Program-made: the position numbers and the translations under genes
DNA from: Akebia trifoliata
Lineage: Eukaryota; Streptophyta; Magnoliopsida; Ranunculales; Lardizabalaceae
Length of the DNA stretch: 64,000 bases
NCBI GenBank assembly: GCA_017979445.1
Contig: CM030715.1
Coordinates: forward strand, 35,027,756 to 35,091,755
Direction of reading: 5' to 3'
The notes under the pieces: model-generated
Seen by the model: the letters and a program-made list of their open reading frames with translations, nothing else
The model's database searches: none
What the model was told of the DNA's origin: nothing
In this document: piece by piece, positions 37,279 to 47,800 of the stretch
Numbering within the stretch: the stretch's first letter is position 1
Layout of the letters: every line of letters starts with the position of its first letter

Positions 37279-39411
37279 TCACCAAAAATCTTTACATGAA
37301 CATGACCCCCCACTGAAATGATGGAAGCGACTTCGATCCCTTACCACAATCTCTCTTTCAAAGACCCTAGAAATGAATTTAGTCACAGAGTGACAATCAT
37401 CACATACACGCAGATTCTTCACAATCCTCAACGGTGTCCCAGGGGGAGTACTGATTAATCCAAAGGCAATGGCTAGCCTCTCGCTGTGGTGACACAATGC
37501 ATGTTCCTTCTCTTCCTCGGCCACATCCAGCAAGACACTATCGGTATGTGTCAAATACCCCTCATTCTTTAACCGACTTACGATTTCATCCAACATCAAG
37601 TAAATCTCTTTACTTTTGGGGTGTGATTTGTCCCCTTTCCTGAACTCATGAATGACACCATCCAGTTCGATTAGACTACACCCCGGAGTTTTCTTCATGT
37701 TTCTTTCTTTCATTGTCTTTCTAACCTTTACCGCATCTCTCCAACGGTTGGCAGAGGCGTATATGTTCGACATGAGAACATAAGCACCATCCCTATCGGG
37801 TTCTATTTCTACAAGTTTTTTCATGATGCTTTCCCCCAACTCAACCTTTCCATGAAGTCTACAAGCCCCCAATAAAGCTCCCCAAACAAAGGCGTCAGGT
37901 TCAATTGGCATCATCTGAATAAACTCCTCTGCTTCACTCACAAACCCGGCACGCCCCAACAGATCAACCATACAACCATAATGCTCTATATGAGGCTTAA
38001 GTTCATATAATCTCGACATGTCATCGAAATGCTGACGGCCTTCCTCAACTAATCCTACATGGCTACATGCTGACAAGACACCTATGAATGTCACCTCATC
38101 CGGTTTTATGCCCACCCTAGACATCTCAGCGAAGAGAGACAATGCTCTCTCCCCTTGCCCGTGCATAGCCAACCCAACAATCATGGCCGTGTAAGAATAG
38201 ACATCTTTGCGCTTCATGTCCTTGAACACTCCAAAGGCTTGATCTATGCTCCCACACTTAGCGTACATATCAACTAATGCATTCCCTAAAAACCCATCGG
38301 CTCTAATGTGGTTCCTATCTATATATGCATGAACCCACTCGCCCAACTCGAGCACTCCTAGATTAGCACATGAATTCAGTACACCAACTAAAGTAACACC
38401 ATCTGGTTTGACTCCTTCACCTTGCATCCGCCGAAACACCGATAAGGCCTCCTTGAATTCTCCCTGTTGCGCTAGCCCCGAGATCATAGAATTCCAAGAA
38501 ACCACATTTTTTTCAGGCATCTCTTGAAACAATTTACGAGCAAAATCAACATCCCCGCATTTCATGTACATATCAACCAAAGCGTTCCCAACAAACACAT
38601 CCGGACTCACCTTATTATCGTGCATGTACCTATGTATTTTCCTACCCAAATCCAAATCTCCCAATTTAGAGCAAGCTGATAATACAATCACCATCGTCAT
38701 TTCATCGGCTTTTAAATTCTCTTCACCCATCTCTAGAAAGATCCGAATTGCTTCCCTTGAAAAACCCATCTTTGCATACCCTTGAATCAACGTAGTCCAA
38801 GAAACCAAATCTCGTTGAGGACTTTCATCAAACAACTTCTGGATTGATGAAATAACCCCACAAACACCATACATCCTCATCAAAGTGTTCTTCACGTAAA
38901 CATCCAACACAAGCCCGGTCTTTATCGAGTGAACGTGAATCCCCTCCCCTGCTCTCAGTGCCCGAGATTGAGCACAGGCCTTGAGAAGGAAAGGGAGGGT
39001 GAAATTATCGGGAATAAACCCCTTTTCAAGCATTTCCCGATAGAATGACAACGATGACTCTAGCGAGTTCTTCTTGCTACAAGAGAAACCACGGATGATC
39101 GCGTTGTAGAGGTTGAGACTTGGGTTTTCGATTTGGTGGAAAATTGATAAAGCGTAATCGAGGTTGCCAAAAGGGGAGAGAGCACAAAAAGAGATGATTT
39201 TGGTCGAGACGAGATGGGTTTGAAGAAGTTTATTTTTGATGATTGAGGCGTGGATTTGTTTGAGTTCTTCCATGGATTTGCAGGACTCCAGTCTGTGGAG
39301 GACGAAGGGGAGTTGTTGGGGATTAACGACAAAGGTTGGAGGAGTTGGGCAAGAAGAAAAACTCAGAACTAGTTCCATTTTGGGCAGATTGAACCGACGG
39401 ATGATGACCAT
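37279..39411 (-). CDS. Pentatricopeptide repeat protein, PLS class with E and DYW domains
   Basis: A probable organellar C-to-U RNA-editing factor. The single exon encodes 710 residues. After an N-terminal stretch of about 60 residues (targeting peptide likely, type not determinable), P, L and S repeats follow from about residue 70 to 530, e.g. DVYVKNTLMRMYGVCG, DVFVGNALVDMYMKCGDVD and DGFLGNALVDMYAKCGSID. The E domain starts near IEPDAFVWGALLGACR. The PG box is TPGCSLIELDG. The DYW deaminase has the zinc/catalytic motif H642-S-E644 and C670-x2-C673-H, and ends CSCKDFW, a DFW variant of the usual DYW. The first Met is at 39411; a second at residue 12 (MELVLSF) may be the true start. No frameshift or stop, so it looks functional. 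The RNA target cannot be read from the sequence alone. Confidence 0.95.
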   Translation of the reverse strand: MVIIRRFNLPKMELVLSFSSCPTPPTFVVNPQQLPFVLHRLESCKSMEELKQIHASIIKNKLLQTHLVSTKIISFCALSPFGNLDYALSIFHQIENPSLNLYNAIIRGFSCSKKNSLESSLSFYREMLEKGFIPDNFTLPFLLKACAQSRALRAGEGIHVHSIKTGLVLDVYVKNTLMRMYGVCGVISSIQKLFDESPQRDLVSWTTLIQGYAKMGFSREAIRIFLEMGEENLKADEMTMVIVLSACSKLGDLDLGRKIHRYMHDNKVSPDVFVGNALVDMYMKCGDVDFARKLFQEMPEKNVVSWNSMISGLAQQGEFKEALSVFRRMQGEGVKPDGVTLVGVLNSCANLGVLELGEWVHAYIDRNHIRADGFLGNALVDMYAKCGSIDQAFGVFKDMKRKDVYSYTAMIVGLAMHGQGERALSLFAEMSRVGIKPDEVTFIGVLSACSHVGLVEEGRQHFDDMSRLYELKPHIEHYGCMVDLLGRAGFVSEAEEFIQMMPIEPDAFVWGALLGACRLHGKVELGESIMKKLVEIEPDRDGAYVLMSNIYASANRWRDAVKVRKTMKERNMKKTPGCSLIELDGVIHEFRKGDKSHPKSKEIYLMLDEIVSRLKNEGYLTHTDSVLLDVAEEEKEHALCHHSERLAIAFGLISTPPGTPLRIVKNLRVCDDCHSVTKFISRVFEREIVVRDRSRFHHFSGGSCSCKDFW

Positions 39412-40829
39412 ACGAAGAGCTAAATTTCCAGTTTTTCACATTTCTTTCGCGGGTTAAATTTAAAAACTTCGCAACGGCTATTATTACTCACCTGTTTGGA
39501 TGTCGTTAAATTTAGGTTACTTGCAGCTCAGCACAAAAATATGCTACATGGATTTTTATTTTTATTTTTTCTTCTTTTTTAGTGCTGATTTTTGAACTCA
39601 ACCTGACAGTGGGACTCGAAACTCACCGAGGTATTATGGCAAAGAACCGTAGATTCTATCTCTCGAGATACACAACCGACTTGTCATCAACATTTGTGTA
39701 TCTTCGAGTGAAAGAATCAACGATTCCTTACGCATGACACATCAGTGAGTTTTTGAGTCCCCTATCAAATTGACTTCAAAAATCATTAATCTTTATTTTT
39801 TAGATCATTCTTAAAGAAATCAATAGTCAAGTTAATTTTAATCGGTACAACCAACATTTTGATTATTTGAACCTTTTGTTGTGATTTGTGAGCCTTGGTA
39901 GTGTTGGTCAACGAGTAGGTATTATAAATCAAATCATGTGTTCACACTGGTTGAGTTAATATTATGTAAAACTCTAATTAGATTTTCTAGAGTATTAATA
40001 TTTCTTATTTTTAAGTGAAAATTTATAATTTGTAATTGCGAGTTTCATCTTTTTAGTGAAATCGGTGTGATCCGTAAATATACCTCAATCTTGAGGGAAC
40101 CATGTAAAATTTTTCTATTTCTTCGTGTGATTGTATCTTGTCTTGTATTTATTTTTTAATTCATTTTCTTGGGTTGATTGCACTTATTTTCTTAACATCT
40201 TTCAATGCTAAAGATTATTTATTTTTATTTTTATTTTGGACAGACTCATCATTTTATTCTTGTAACTTTTAATAAAATTTTATAATAAATTAAAAGATAA
40301 TTTTGATATATGGCATAGGTTTTTGTATAGGTCAAGATTCATGAACTCATGAAAAATGATTAAAATAAAAACACAATCTCATTTGAACACAAAATAGGAT
40401 TAAAGAGATTTATGGATTTTTCTCTTTCTTCACTTGCAATCTACAGAGTGATGGAGTGAGGAGCTAGAGATTTTGTATGGAAGAACTTAGAAATTAAGGG
40501 AAAATGATGGGAGTTTAGAATTTCAAGACTTTCAAATATTGAAAATGAAAAGAAGGGGCATTTTGATCAAATCATATTCAACCATTAGGAGGGGGGGATT
40601 TCAAAGGTTTTCTTTGATAGAAGTCGACAGTTAAATATCTCACCATCATGAAAGTGTGAGCTTGCTATGTTGGTTAACGTCTTTCAAATATTTAATTTTC
40701 TATCACTAATTTATCTTTCTTATCACAATATTTAATATTAAATGAAATTTAACTTATATTATATATTTTTATTAACTTTAATTTAAAATTTTAATATTAT
40801 AATATAATGTGAATTACAAATACAAAGGC
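39412..40829. other. Intergenic region upstream of the PPR gene
   Basis: It holds the PPR promoter, a family A MITE (39584-39788) starting about 170 bases upstream of the PPR ATG, and AT-rich sequence. No gene recognised. Confidence 0.65.
39584..39788. mobile_element. Hairpin MITE, family A
   Basis: The arms TGATTTTTGAACTCAACCTG and the inverse of its partner at 39770-39788 are followed by GGGACTCGAAACTCACCGA and its inverse. The core is CCGTAGATTCTATCTCTCGA facing TATCTTCGAGTGAAAGAATC. It has the same order as the copy at 22776-22992. Confidence 0.78.
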
Positions 40830-40902
40830 GGGGATGTAGCTCAGATGGTAGAGCGCTCGCTTAGCATGCGAGAGGTACGGGGATCGATACCCCGCATCTC
40901 CA
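40830..40902 (+). tRNA. tRNA-Ala (anticodon AGC)
   Basis: This is a 73-base cloverleaf. The acceptor stem GGGGATG pairs with CATCTCC (one G-U), with discriminator A at 40902. The D arm contains TAGCTCAGATGGTAGAGC. The anticodon stem CTCGC/GCGAG encloses TTAGCAT, with anticodon AGC at 40863-40865. The T arm CGGGGATCGATACCCCG is complete. There is no intron. The internal A box (TAGCTCAGATGG) and B box (GGATCGATACC) are intact. Confidence 0.97.
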
Positions 40903-40906
40903 TTTT
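40903..40906 (+). terminator. RNA polymerase III terminator
   Basis: TTTT directly follows the tRNA discriminator base, a standard Pol III stop signal. Confidence 0.8.
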
Positions 40907-41896
40907 ATCAGTTGTTATTTCTTTTCAATTCCGCTTTTCGTTCAGATTTGCTCTCAAAATGTTGGATTTGTCATATCCATCCACCGTGAATGGGTCTCTA
41001 TCACATTACATGGACTCTTATGAAAATCATGTCAACTGATTTTTTTTTTTTTTCATTTAAATATAAATCTCGTTTGCATTTGAGCATGCATCCATCACAA
41101 ATGAATAATGCAGAAGTGACCTAAAGATTGACCTCATTTCACACTTATCTTTTGGTGGAAGTGTAAGGACCAGAGGCGAGTGAAAAGCTGTGCGCACCTC
41201 CACATCAGAAAAATGTGAAATATGAGGTCACTGCGGCACAACTCCATTCAAATACATCTAGGTTTATCTCAGCCAAGACTAATTGAATTTGAAAACCATG
41301 CCCCAAACAGCATAAAGAATGCTGTGATTTTACCAGATTTTGATGTTAAATATCATGAATCACGGTCATCATAATTCCATAGAACTAAACTTTATAATAA
41401 TAAATGGAAAACATGCTCCATGTTCGACACAATTATAGCGTTAAAAAATAGATTAAATTAATGTGCTAATAAACAACTGACAACAAAAGAGAAAAAGATA
41501 TCATGAACATGATTTGAAGATGTATAAATCTAAAACGCCTCTATTGAGCTCTTCGTGTGACGATCAAAGATGATGTCTCCTCCTTCTCCTTTCTCCTCTC
41601 TCTATTTTTTCTTTTTTTGCATCAACTGCCCATAATTTAAATGTAGCTCTGATTTTTAGTTTTGGTGTTACACCTCTCCAAAACTGTTTTAATCTAATCT
41701 CAATCAAGTACAACAAAGCACAAGATAATGGGGCCTCACCAACAATCAATCCCCAACAGCAGAAACAGTAGAATTGGGGACAAAAAATAAAGAATAAAAC
41801 CCATAATTTAGATTCTGTGTTGGTGTGCTGTGATCGATATCTGTGGGATTAATCCTGACCACAGAGTACAAATTGGAAAGTATTCTCCATAATATC
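40907..41896. other. Intergenic region between tRNA-Ala and mitoferrin 3' end
   Basis: The last few hundred bases are the likely mitoferrin 3' UTR. A diverged inverted repeat, AGTGACCTAAAGATTGACCT...TGTGAAATATGAGGTCACTG, lies at 41110-41245. No gene recognised. Confidence 0.6.
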
Positions 41897-44800
41897 TCAG
41901 TGCAAAGCGGGAGGGCTCTCAGGCAAATGATGAAGGAAGCCTTTCATGGCCTCGTATGTGGACCAGCATATAGCAGCCGCTGGTGCATGAAACAACACTC
42001 TTGGCTTAAGACCTTGCAATAAAGCCTGGGGACCCTCTTTGGTGACTATCTGCTTAAGGGCCATCCGTATAGAACTACTGTTAAATGTGTCAGCACCACA
42101 TACACCCTGTAACAAAAGCATCAATCTAGTGTCAAATATTATATGGTATAGTAGTAACAAGTCTTAGAGAGAATCCAAAGTTAATTATGTGGGATTATTT
42201 ACAATAAAGTGACATCTAAAACCAAAATCTTAGAAGTGAAGGCCTTAACATTCTTCCATTTAAGTCTACAGTAAATTAATTTATATTACAGAATATCAGT
42301 AATGATAAATAGCATGTGTCGTCTAGAGTCCACCATTGTGTCTAAAGTCTAAACGGTGCTATATACAACAGTAGCATCTCATCGTCGTCAAGTGTCTGTA
42401 ACCACATCTTCTCTTAGGTAGCTGCCATTGAATGAAGCTAGAGCCAGAACTTAGGATCAAGTTGTAGTGATTCCAAAATTCAATCTAGTGAAGCCAATGC
42501 CTGTACCCCCAAATCTAAAATCACTACTATTGACATATGAGAACAATTGCAAACAACATCTGAGAAGAGTAACCATTACTCTTTCTCTAATCACCAACCC
42601 CTCTGACCCAGTCCCTAGAGCAACATCATTGTCAGATCCATCTGGAGTTTCCTTTCATTATGTTCGTCTAATGTTTAATGTGCATATTTATTGGCCAAGG
42701 ATGTTACTTATGCCTTCATCGGGAACTGGGATTCCCACTTGCTTCCCATGGTCCCTTACATTCTAAGGGTTTTTTCCCCCAAAATCATCTTTGTTTCTTT
42801 TTGTAACATTATTGGATGCCAAGTTAAAAGTTGCTATAGAGAAGTTGGAACTGATACCTTTTTTCTTTAAAAAAAAAATATTTTTGGTCAAGTTAAATGG
42901 AGCTGGGACACAAGTGCGCAAGTAGATACTGAAGGCGAGAACTTGGTCCCGAAGTGGCCTTATTGATCTAAGAAGGGCATGAAGCGAGGAAAAGGTCATT
43001 GATATATGACAACATTGCAACTGATCACAGATTCTAGTCCATATTGTTGAAAGTTGAGATTTGTGGGTTATAGTTGCCAAGCATGTGAAGCGCCCAAGAC
43101 ACGTGTCACACAACAATCACAAGAAGGAACCACTGGACCACAAGCATAGGATCCATAGCCGAACGAATTAGGACAACGAGGAAGAAGCTTGAAAGAATAG
43201 TCAGAGCCCACCTATCTGAAGGCAGGGTATGAATGTTTAGAAATAGAATTTTATCTTTTAGAATGTATTGAACTAACTTGGGTTAAAATGTGTTAAACTA
43301 ACACAAATACACCAGTATCCATCTTTTGTAGCTCAAACAAAAATCTTGATCAACTCGTTCTCAGATCTTGAGGAGTGACCAAAAACTAATATGAATTTTA
43401 CGATCATTCACAAATAAATTGAACTTCAATCCATTTGACCAAGAAGCAAGTCAACTCGCACATTATGCATGAAGGAACATGATCCAAGTCCTTAGAGCAG
43501 GAAGAGAGGGAGTGGTTGGAAAGACGAATAGGGGAGGAAGAGGTTAAATCGGTTCTTTTTTCGATGAGTGGGGATAAGGCGCCAGGCCCAGATGGTTTTA
43601 ACATGGAATTTTTCAAATTTTGTTGGGAAGTCGTCTCGAGGGATTTTATGGAGGTCGTTAAGGAATTGCAAGAGAAGATGTGTTTGGAGTATAGCCTTAA
43701 TAGCACTTTTGTGGCGTTGATTCCTAAGAAAGCCGGGGCAGAAAGGATAGAAGATTTTAGACCAATAAGTTTGGTTAGCTCGGTATACAAGATTATTGCC
43801 AAAGTGCTAGCAACTCGATTGAAAAAAGTTCTTCCTAGTCTTATTGGCGACGAACAAGGGGCTTTCATTAGAGGTAGGCAAATCTTAGATGGAGTCTTGA
43901 TTGCCAACGAGTGTCTTGATTCTAAGATTAAGAAGAAAGAAAAAGGAATGATAGGGAAAATTGACCTTCAAAAGGCTTATGACCATGTGAGTTGGGACTT
44001 CTTAGAATACATGATGGGGAGGATGGGTTTTGGAAAGAGGTGGATTAGATGGATGATGAAATGTGTAACTACGGTGTCTTATTCGATTCTCGTCAATGGG
44101 AGTCCGGCGGGCTTTTTAGGGGTTCGAGAGGATTGAGACAAGGGGACCCATTATCTCCGTTCTTGTTTTTATTGTTGCAGAAGCTTTGGGTAGATTGTTC
44201 ACAAGAGCGGTTGATATAGGTAAGCTTTCGGGGTTTAGAGTGAAAGCCGGACCATTGATTTCTCACCTACAATTTGCGGATGATACTCTTGTGTTTTTGG
44301 AGCATTCGAGGGATCAGGTAAGAGCGCTTCGTGTGTTATTATGCTGTTTTGAGGCTATGTCAGGATTACATATTAATTTGCAGAAGAGTAAGCTTTTTGG
44401 GGTAGGAGAGGTGACCGATATTCATTTGATGGCAACCACGTTGGGATGTGGACACGATACCATTCCCACGTCATATTTGGGATTACCGTTGGGAGCACCA
44501 TATAATAGTATCAAAATCTGGGATGGCGTGATTGAGAGGTTGGAGAAAAGATTGAGTAGGTGGAAGGCCAATTATTTGTCGAAAGGAGAGAAGGTTACGC
44601 TGATCAAGAGCACTTTAACGAGTATTCCGGTTTATGTCTTATCGCTGTTCACGCTCCCGAGATCTGTCGAAATTAGAATGGAAAGGCTTATGAAGGATTT
44701 TTTGTGGAATGACAGGATGGGCAGGAGAAAGTATCATTTGGTCAGATGGAAAGTGGTTTGCACGCCTAAGAAGAATGGGGGTCTGGGCATAAAGGGGCTT

Positions 44801-47800
44801 AGATTAGCCAATAGAGCTCTATTAGGAAAATGGCTTTGGAGATTCGGTGAAGAAAGGAGTAGTTTGTGGAGGAAGGTTATTAGGGCCAAATACGGGGAAA
44901 AAATGTTAGGCTGGTATAGCGGCGAGGCTAAAGATCCTTATGGGTGCAGTGTCTGGAAAGGGGTTCTTAAAGGGATGGAGGATTTCAAGAGAGGGATAAG
45001 ATTCAAAGTGGGATTGGGAGATAGGATTAGATTCTGGGAGGATAGTTGGTGTGGCACATCGCCTCTGGCAGTCCAATTCCCGTCTTTGTACATTTGTTCA
45101 ATCAATAAGAACTGCTCTATCCAGCAGTGTTTGGTTGGTAATGAGTCTGGTCCTACTTGGGATTTGGGGTTCAGAAGAAATTTTAATGATTGGGAGCTAA
45201 CCGAGGTGACATCTCTCCTTGATCTCATGTATACAGTTCATCTCAACGACAACGAACAGGATAAGTGGGAGTGGACAATGGCTAAGGATTCGAGATTCTC
45301 TGTTAGGTCTTTCTATAAGTGGCTTTCTTCTAATGTAGAGAGTTCCTTGGTGGGATCAATCAATTGGTCCAGGTTAGTCCCTTCTAAAGTATCTTTTTTC
45401 GTTTGGTTGGCTTCTCTTAGTAGGATTCTCACGTTGGATAATTTGATTGTGCGGGGTTGGATCATTCCCAACTGTTGTCCCCTTTGCATGAGTGATGCGG
45501 AATCTGTTGATCATTTATTAATCCATTGCTCTTTTTCTTTTGACATTTGGTCGACTTTTCTTGGTCTTTTCGGTTTTAACTGGGTCCTTCCTCGTAAGTT
45601 CTCCTCGGTGTTAGTAGAATGGACCAGTAACGCTTTCCATACCAGGAAAAAAATCCTTTGGGATATACTTCCCTCGGCTATCACTTGGGGGATCTGGAAC
45701 GAGCGAAACAACAGAGTGTTCAATAACAAAAGTAGCAACTCTCATGCAGGTTTCTTGGAGATCTTGGGTTTATTATACCTTTGGTCAAAGCAGAACATAG
45801 AGTTTACGGGAACTTCATTTGATGATTTTGTTTTTAGATGGCACTCCTTGTGTAATGATTAGTGTTGTTTTTCTTTTTTTGCTTTTCTTTGAGGCTCTCT
45901 CGGCCTCTTTGTTTCTTGTCTCTCCTCTCTGATCAATATATTATACTTTTCAAAAAAAAAAACATGATCCAAGGTTCTAACTCCTAATATCAAACTTTCT
46001 GAGGTTTTGACAAAGATACCGTCTCCAACCAGGGCTTGCAAATGGTGACCCAACCCCCCTCTTCAACACCCAAACCCACTCACACATTTTTCCTAGTATA
46101 AAAAAAGTACCATATGAAGAGTTGAATTATTACCACACATGTTATAAGGGACAATACATGTAGCAAAATCAAAGTGGGGCAAAACTTAGAGAATTACAAT
46201 TATTAGGCCTCCTAATTGAGGCTAAGGATTTGAGATTCTCTGTCAGGTCTTTCTATAAGTGGCTCACTCTCTTTGTAGAGCGATCCCTATCAGGATCTAT
46301 CATTTGGTCCAGGTTAATTCCTTCTAAAATATCCTTTTTTGTTTGGTTGGCTTCCCTTGGAATGATTCTTACGTGGGATAATTTGATTATGCGGGGTTGG
46401 ATCACTCCCAATTGTTGTCCCCTTTGCTTGAGAGATGGGGAATCTATTGATCATATTTTAATCCAATGTTCATTTTCTTATAATATTTTGTCAACTTTCC
46501 TTGGTTTATTCCATATTAATTGGGTCCTTCAATAATGCTTTCCACACAAGAAAACGGATCTTGTGGGTTATGCTTCCCTCGACTATTGCTTGAGGGGTCT
46601 GGAACGAAAGAAATAATAGAATGTTCAATAATAAGATTAGCAGCTCTCATGCAGGTTTCTTGGAGATCTTGAGTTTTTTTTATACCTTTGGTCAAAACAG
46701 AACATAGAGTTCGCAGGGACTACTTTTGATGATTTTGTATTTAGATGGCACTCTTTATGTAATCACTGATGTTGTGGTTTTATTTTCTTTGTTGCTCTTC
46801 GTGAGGCTTTCTTGGCCTCCTTGTATCTTGTTTGCCCTCTTTGATCAATATATTATACTTTTCAAAAAAAAAAAAAATTGAGGCAATGGATCTGTCGCCT
46901 AGCAGCCACTTTATGACCAAGTCATTTGCAATTACCAATTTTTTGGGCAAGTAAACTAATGTCATTAAGCAAGAACGAACGACAAAAAGGAGGTCAAATA
47001 GACTTACTGAGGAGCAAAAACCCACAAAGAACTATGAACTGAACAACCACCCCTTAAAAAGCCAAAGGCACAAACCAAAATACTCCAGATACACCACCGA
47101 ATTATAGAATTCCAGTTAAAACACAAAATCCTTAAAGTAGACCCATTTTAAACGACATTTGGATCCTGATTCAAAAAAACAAGATAACTTTAATCTCCAT
47201 GATTTTACTTGCCACTTCTGGTTCCCTTGAAGGCCTTGGAGTTTCTTTCCTTTCAAGTACACAAGATTTTTTTTTTTTTTTGATAAGTTATACTAGCAAA
47301 TAACGATTGGGGGGTCTGGAACGAGAGAAATAATAGAGTGTTCAACAATAAGACTAGTAGCTCTCATGCATGCTTCTTGGAGATATTGGGATTTTTATAA
47401 ATTTGGTAGAAACAGAACATACAGTTCGCGGGGACAACTTTTAATGATTTCGTTTTTCGATGGCACTCTTTATGTGATTAGTGATGTTGTAGTTTTTCTT
47501 TGTTACTCTTGTGGAGGCTTTCTCGGCCTCCTTGTATTTTGTTGCCCCTCTTTATCAATATATTATACTTAAAAAAAAAAAATACTAGCAAATAACAATG
47601 GTAAAAGGCTCCAAAAATTTCTGCCTCTAACATAAAGGATAAATAGACCAACTAGCCATGAGAGAGGAAATAGAAGATGCAAGAATTGAATATATATGAA
47701 ACAAAAAAAAAAAAAAATGAGACCAGATGGAATTAACTCTAGGTGATTGACGATATGGTGAACATTTTCACCACTCCCTTTACACATGAAACATAAGTTT

